Part shown: positions 62,989 to 64,000 of the stretch, piece after piece
Layout of the letters: each line of letters opens with the position of its first letter
How positions within the stretch are numbered: the stretch's first letter is position 1
Assembly: GCF_029266855.1 (NCBI RefSeq)
Contig: NZ_JAQSWB010000007.1
Span: forward strand, 62,001-126,000
Source of the DNA: Fluviicola sp.
GTDB lineage: Bacteria > Bacteroidota > Bacteroidia > Flavobacteriales_D > Crocinitomicaceae
Reading direction: 5' to 3'
Length of the DNA: 64,000 nt
Position numbers and translations under genes: made by a program
The notes under the pieces: generated by a model
Told to the model about the DNA's origin: nothing
The model's database searches: none
Seen by the model: the letters and a program-made list of their open reading frames with translations, nothing else

Positions 62989-64000
62989 TTAGTCTACGTT
63001 ATCGTGTAAGAACGAGTTATTTGTTTTAATTCCGTCATCAGAAAGTCCGAAGCGGCTCACATTTAATTCTTCGCTTTTAACAACCTGATCCAAATGAATG
63101 TTCCTTCTGACGAAAGCAGGTTCGTCTTCCAATTCTTTCAGTCCTTCTGCCTTCTTCAACTTACTGTTGTAATTTTTAATGCGCTCCATACGCTCCATAT
63201 TACGTCGCTGTAATTCTTCTGCGCTAACAGGAGCCTTTTGAACTACATTTTCCAGTTCAACTTTAGCTTCCGCTTCATCTTCCAGGAAATAACGTTTCGG
63301 CTCTTCTTTTTCTTCAACCGAAGGAGTCGACATTGGTGTAACCATTGGTTTTGCCTCAGACTTTACTTCCCAGTCAAACTCAATAGTACCCGAATTTGTT
63401 GATTTCACTTCTTCAACTCTTGGATCTGACTTTAAAAAAGGTTCTTCCTCCTTCTTCTCAGGAATAACCTGATGTGTAGGTGAAGTCAAAGGAGTTTTGA
63501 TCTCATTCTTAGGTTCGTCTTCCAAAACAGAAACTGTTTTTTCAGGAGCTTTTTCAAAACCCGTGAACGGAGTCGAATTAAATCCAGTTGCTACCAAAGT
63601 AACACTCAATTTATTTCCAAGAGTCGGATCGTAACCATGTCCCCAAATAACATCTGCAGTAGATCCCGCTTCGTCCTGGATGTAATCCGTGATCTCACCG
63701 ATCTCATCCATTGTAACTTCGATATCACCGTAAGTAATGTTCAACAAGATGTATTTCGCTCCTTCAATGTTGTTATCGTTCAACAACGGAGATGTCAATG
63801 CTTCCTGAACCGCGTTGATCGCACGACCTTCACCTTCAGAAACAGCCGATCCCATAATCGCAACTCCGGAATCACGCATAACCGTGTTCACATCGTTGAA
63901 ATCCACGTTGATAGCTCCGGTTGTTGTAATTACATCTGCAATTCCTTTTGCGGCAGTAGCCAATACGTTATCAGCCATAGCAAATGCCTGGGCTAATGAC
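62989..64000 (-). CDS. ftsZ: Cell division protein FtsZ, C-terminal part (5' end outside window)
   Basis: Tubulin-like GTPase that forms the division ring. The visible frame is open to base 64000 and reads SLAQAFAMADNVLATAAKGIADVITTTG, matching the internal part of FtsZ after its GTPase N-terminus, so the methionine at 63976-63978 is internal and not the start. Recognisable segments: NVDFNDVNTVMRDSGVAIMGSA, ATGF near residue 133 of the visible part, then a long acidic/Pro-rich linker of about 190 residues and the conserved C-terminal stretch. The nucleotide-binding GGGTGTG motif lies outside. Confidence 0.95.
   Translation of the reverse strand, partial: SLAQAFAMADNVLATAAKGIADVITTTGAINVDFNDVNTVMRDSGVAIMGSAVSEGEGRAINAVQEALTSPLLNDNNIEGAKYILLNITYGDIEVTMDEIGEITDYIQDEAGSTADVIWGHGYDPTLGNKLSVTLVATGFNSTPFTGFEKAPEKTVSVLEDEPKNEIKTPLTSPTHQVIPEKKEEEPFLKSDPRVEEVKSTNSGTIEFDWEVKSEAKPMVTPMSTPSVEEKEEPKRYFLEDEAEAKVELENVVQKAPVSAEELQRRNMERMERIKNYNSKLKKAEGLKELEDEPAFVRRNIHLDQVVKSEELNVSRFGLSDDGIKTNNSFLHDNVD

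Overview
The window is chromosomal DNA of a member of the Bacteroidota, most likely a flavobacterial lineage of the Fluviicola/Crocinitomicaceae kind. The evidence is the set of gliding-motility / type IX secretion (T9SS) genes (gldK, gldL, gldM, a PorP/SprF protein, gldB, gldC), two proteins with C-terminal T9SS sorting domains, a TopA with three C-terminal GRFGP-type repeats, an S46 dipeptidyl-peptidase, and repeated use of the Bacteroidota -7 promoter element TAnnTTTG in place of a sigma70 -10 box. Species assignment is inference; no rRNA or tRNA gene, phage, conjugative element, IS transposase or CRISPR array was seen.

Layout. 1-5.1 kb: minus-strand T9SS motor/core operon porP-like, gldK, gldL, gldM (gldM runs off the left edge; gldN is expected beyond it). 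5.2-9.1 kb: an arginase-fold protein with eroded metal ligands, a 55/33-bp minisatellite, and topA. 9.3-16.1 kb: plus-strand housekeeping run miaB, sigma54 activator, lptE, TPR-like protein, secG, groES, groEL, with a possible sigma54 promoter ahead of groES. 16.1-23.7 kb: two paralogous secreted proteins, a 2Fe-2S ferredoxin, and an overlapping nadE / M48 protease / beta-barrel operon. 23.7-28.4 kb: PorT-like barrel, gldB, gldC and a DPP11-type peptidase. 28.4-33.3 kb: membrane protein, SiaB/SiaC signalling pair with coaE, methyltransferase, ZIP transporter, membrane thioredoxin-like protein. 33.4-45.4 kb: tandem ice-binding-domain adhesin, hemH, a GxxExxY nuclease-like gene inside 18-bp inverted repeats, lpdA, a barrel gene between 37-bp direct repeats, lipA, OsmC, rlmB, a large T9SS substrate, an RDD protein. 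45.4-57.8 kb: SDR oxidoreductase and AraC regulator, DUF885 peptidase, J-domain/KTSC protein, DEAD-box helicase, HAD phosphatase, upp, ABC exporter with a cytosolic binding-protein-like partner. 57.8-64 kb: GT-C glycosyltransferase, ahcY, divergent methyltransferase/TetR pair with a visible operator, YqeY protein, and the 3' part of ftsZ at the right edge.

How the genes fit together. GldK/L/M, PorP-like, GldB and GldC belong to the gliding/T9SS machinery, and the ice-binding-type protein and the SBBP-type protein look like its cargo. The rest is mostly core metabolism. The least explained material is intergenic: several families of dispersed inverted repeats, two hairpins whose arms co-vary, a GxxExxY gene flanked by terminal inverted repeats with gene-less look-alikes elsewhere, and a groESL upstream region combining a dyad, a terminator and a -24/-12-like element next to a sigma54 activator gene. 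Several genes have an upstream in-frame TTG/GTG; I used the first well-placed ATG unless stated.
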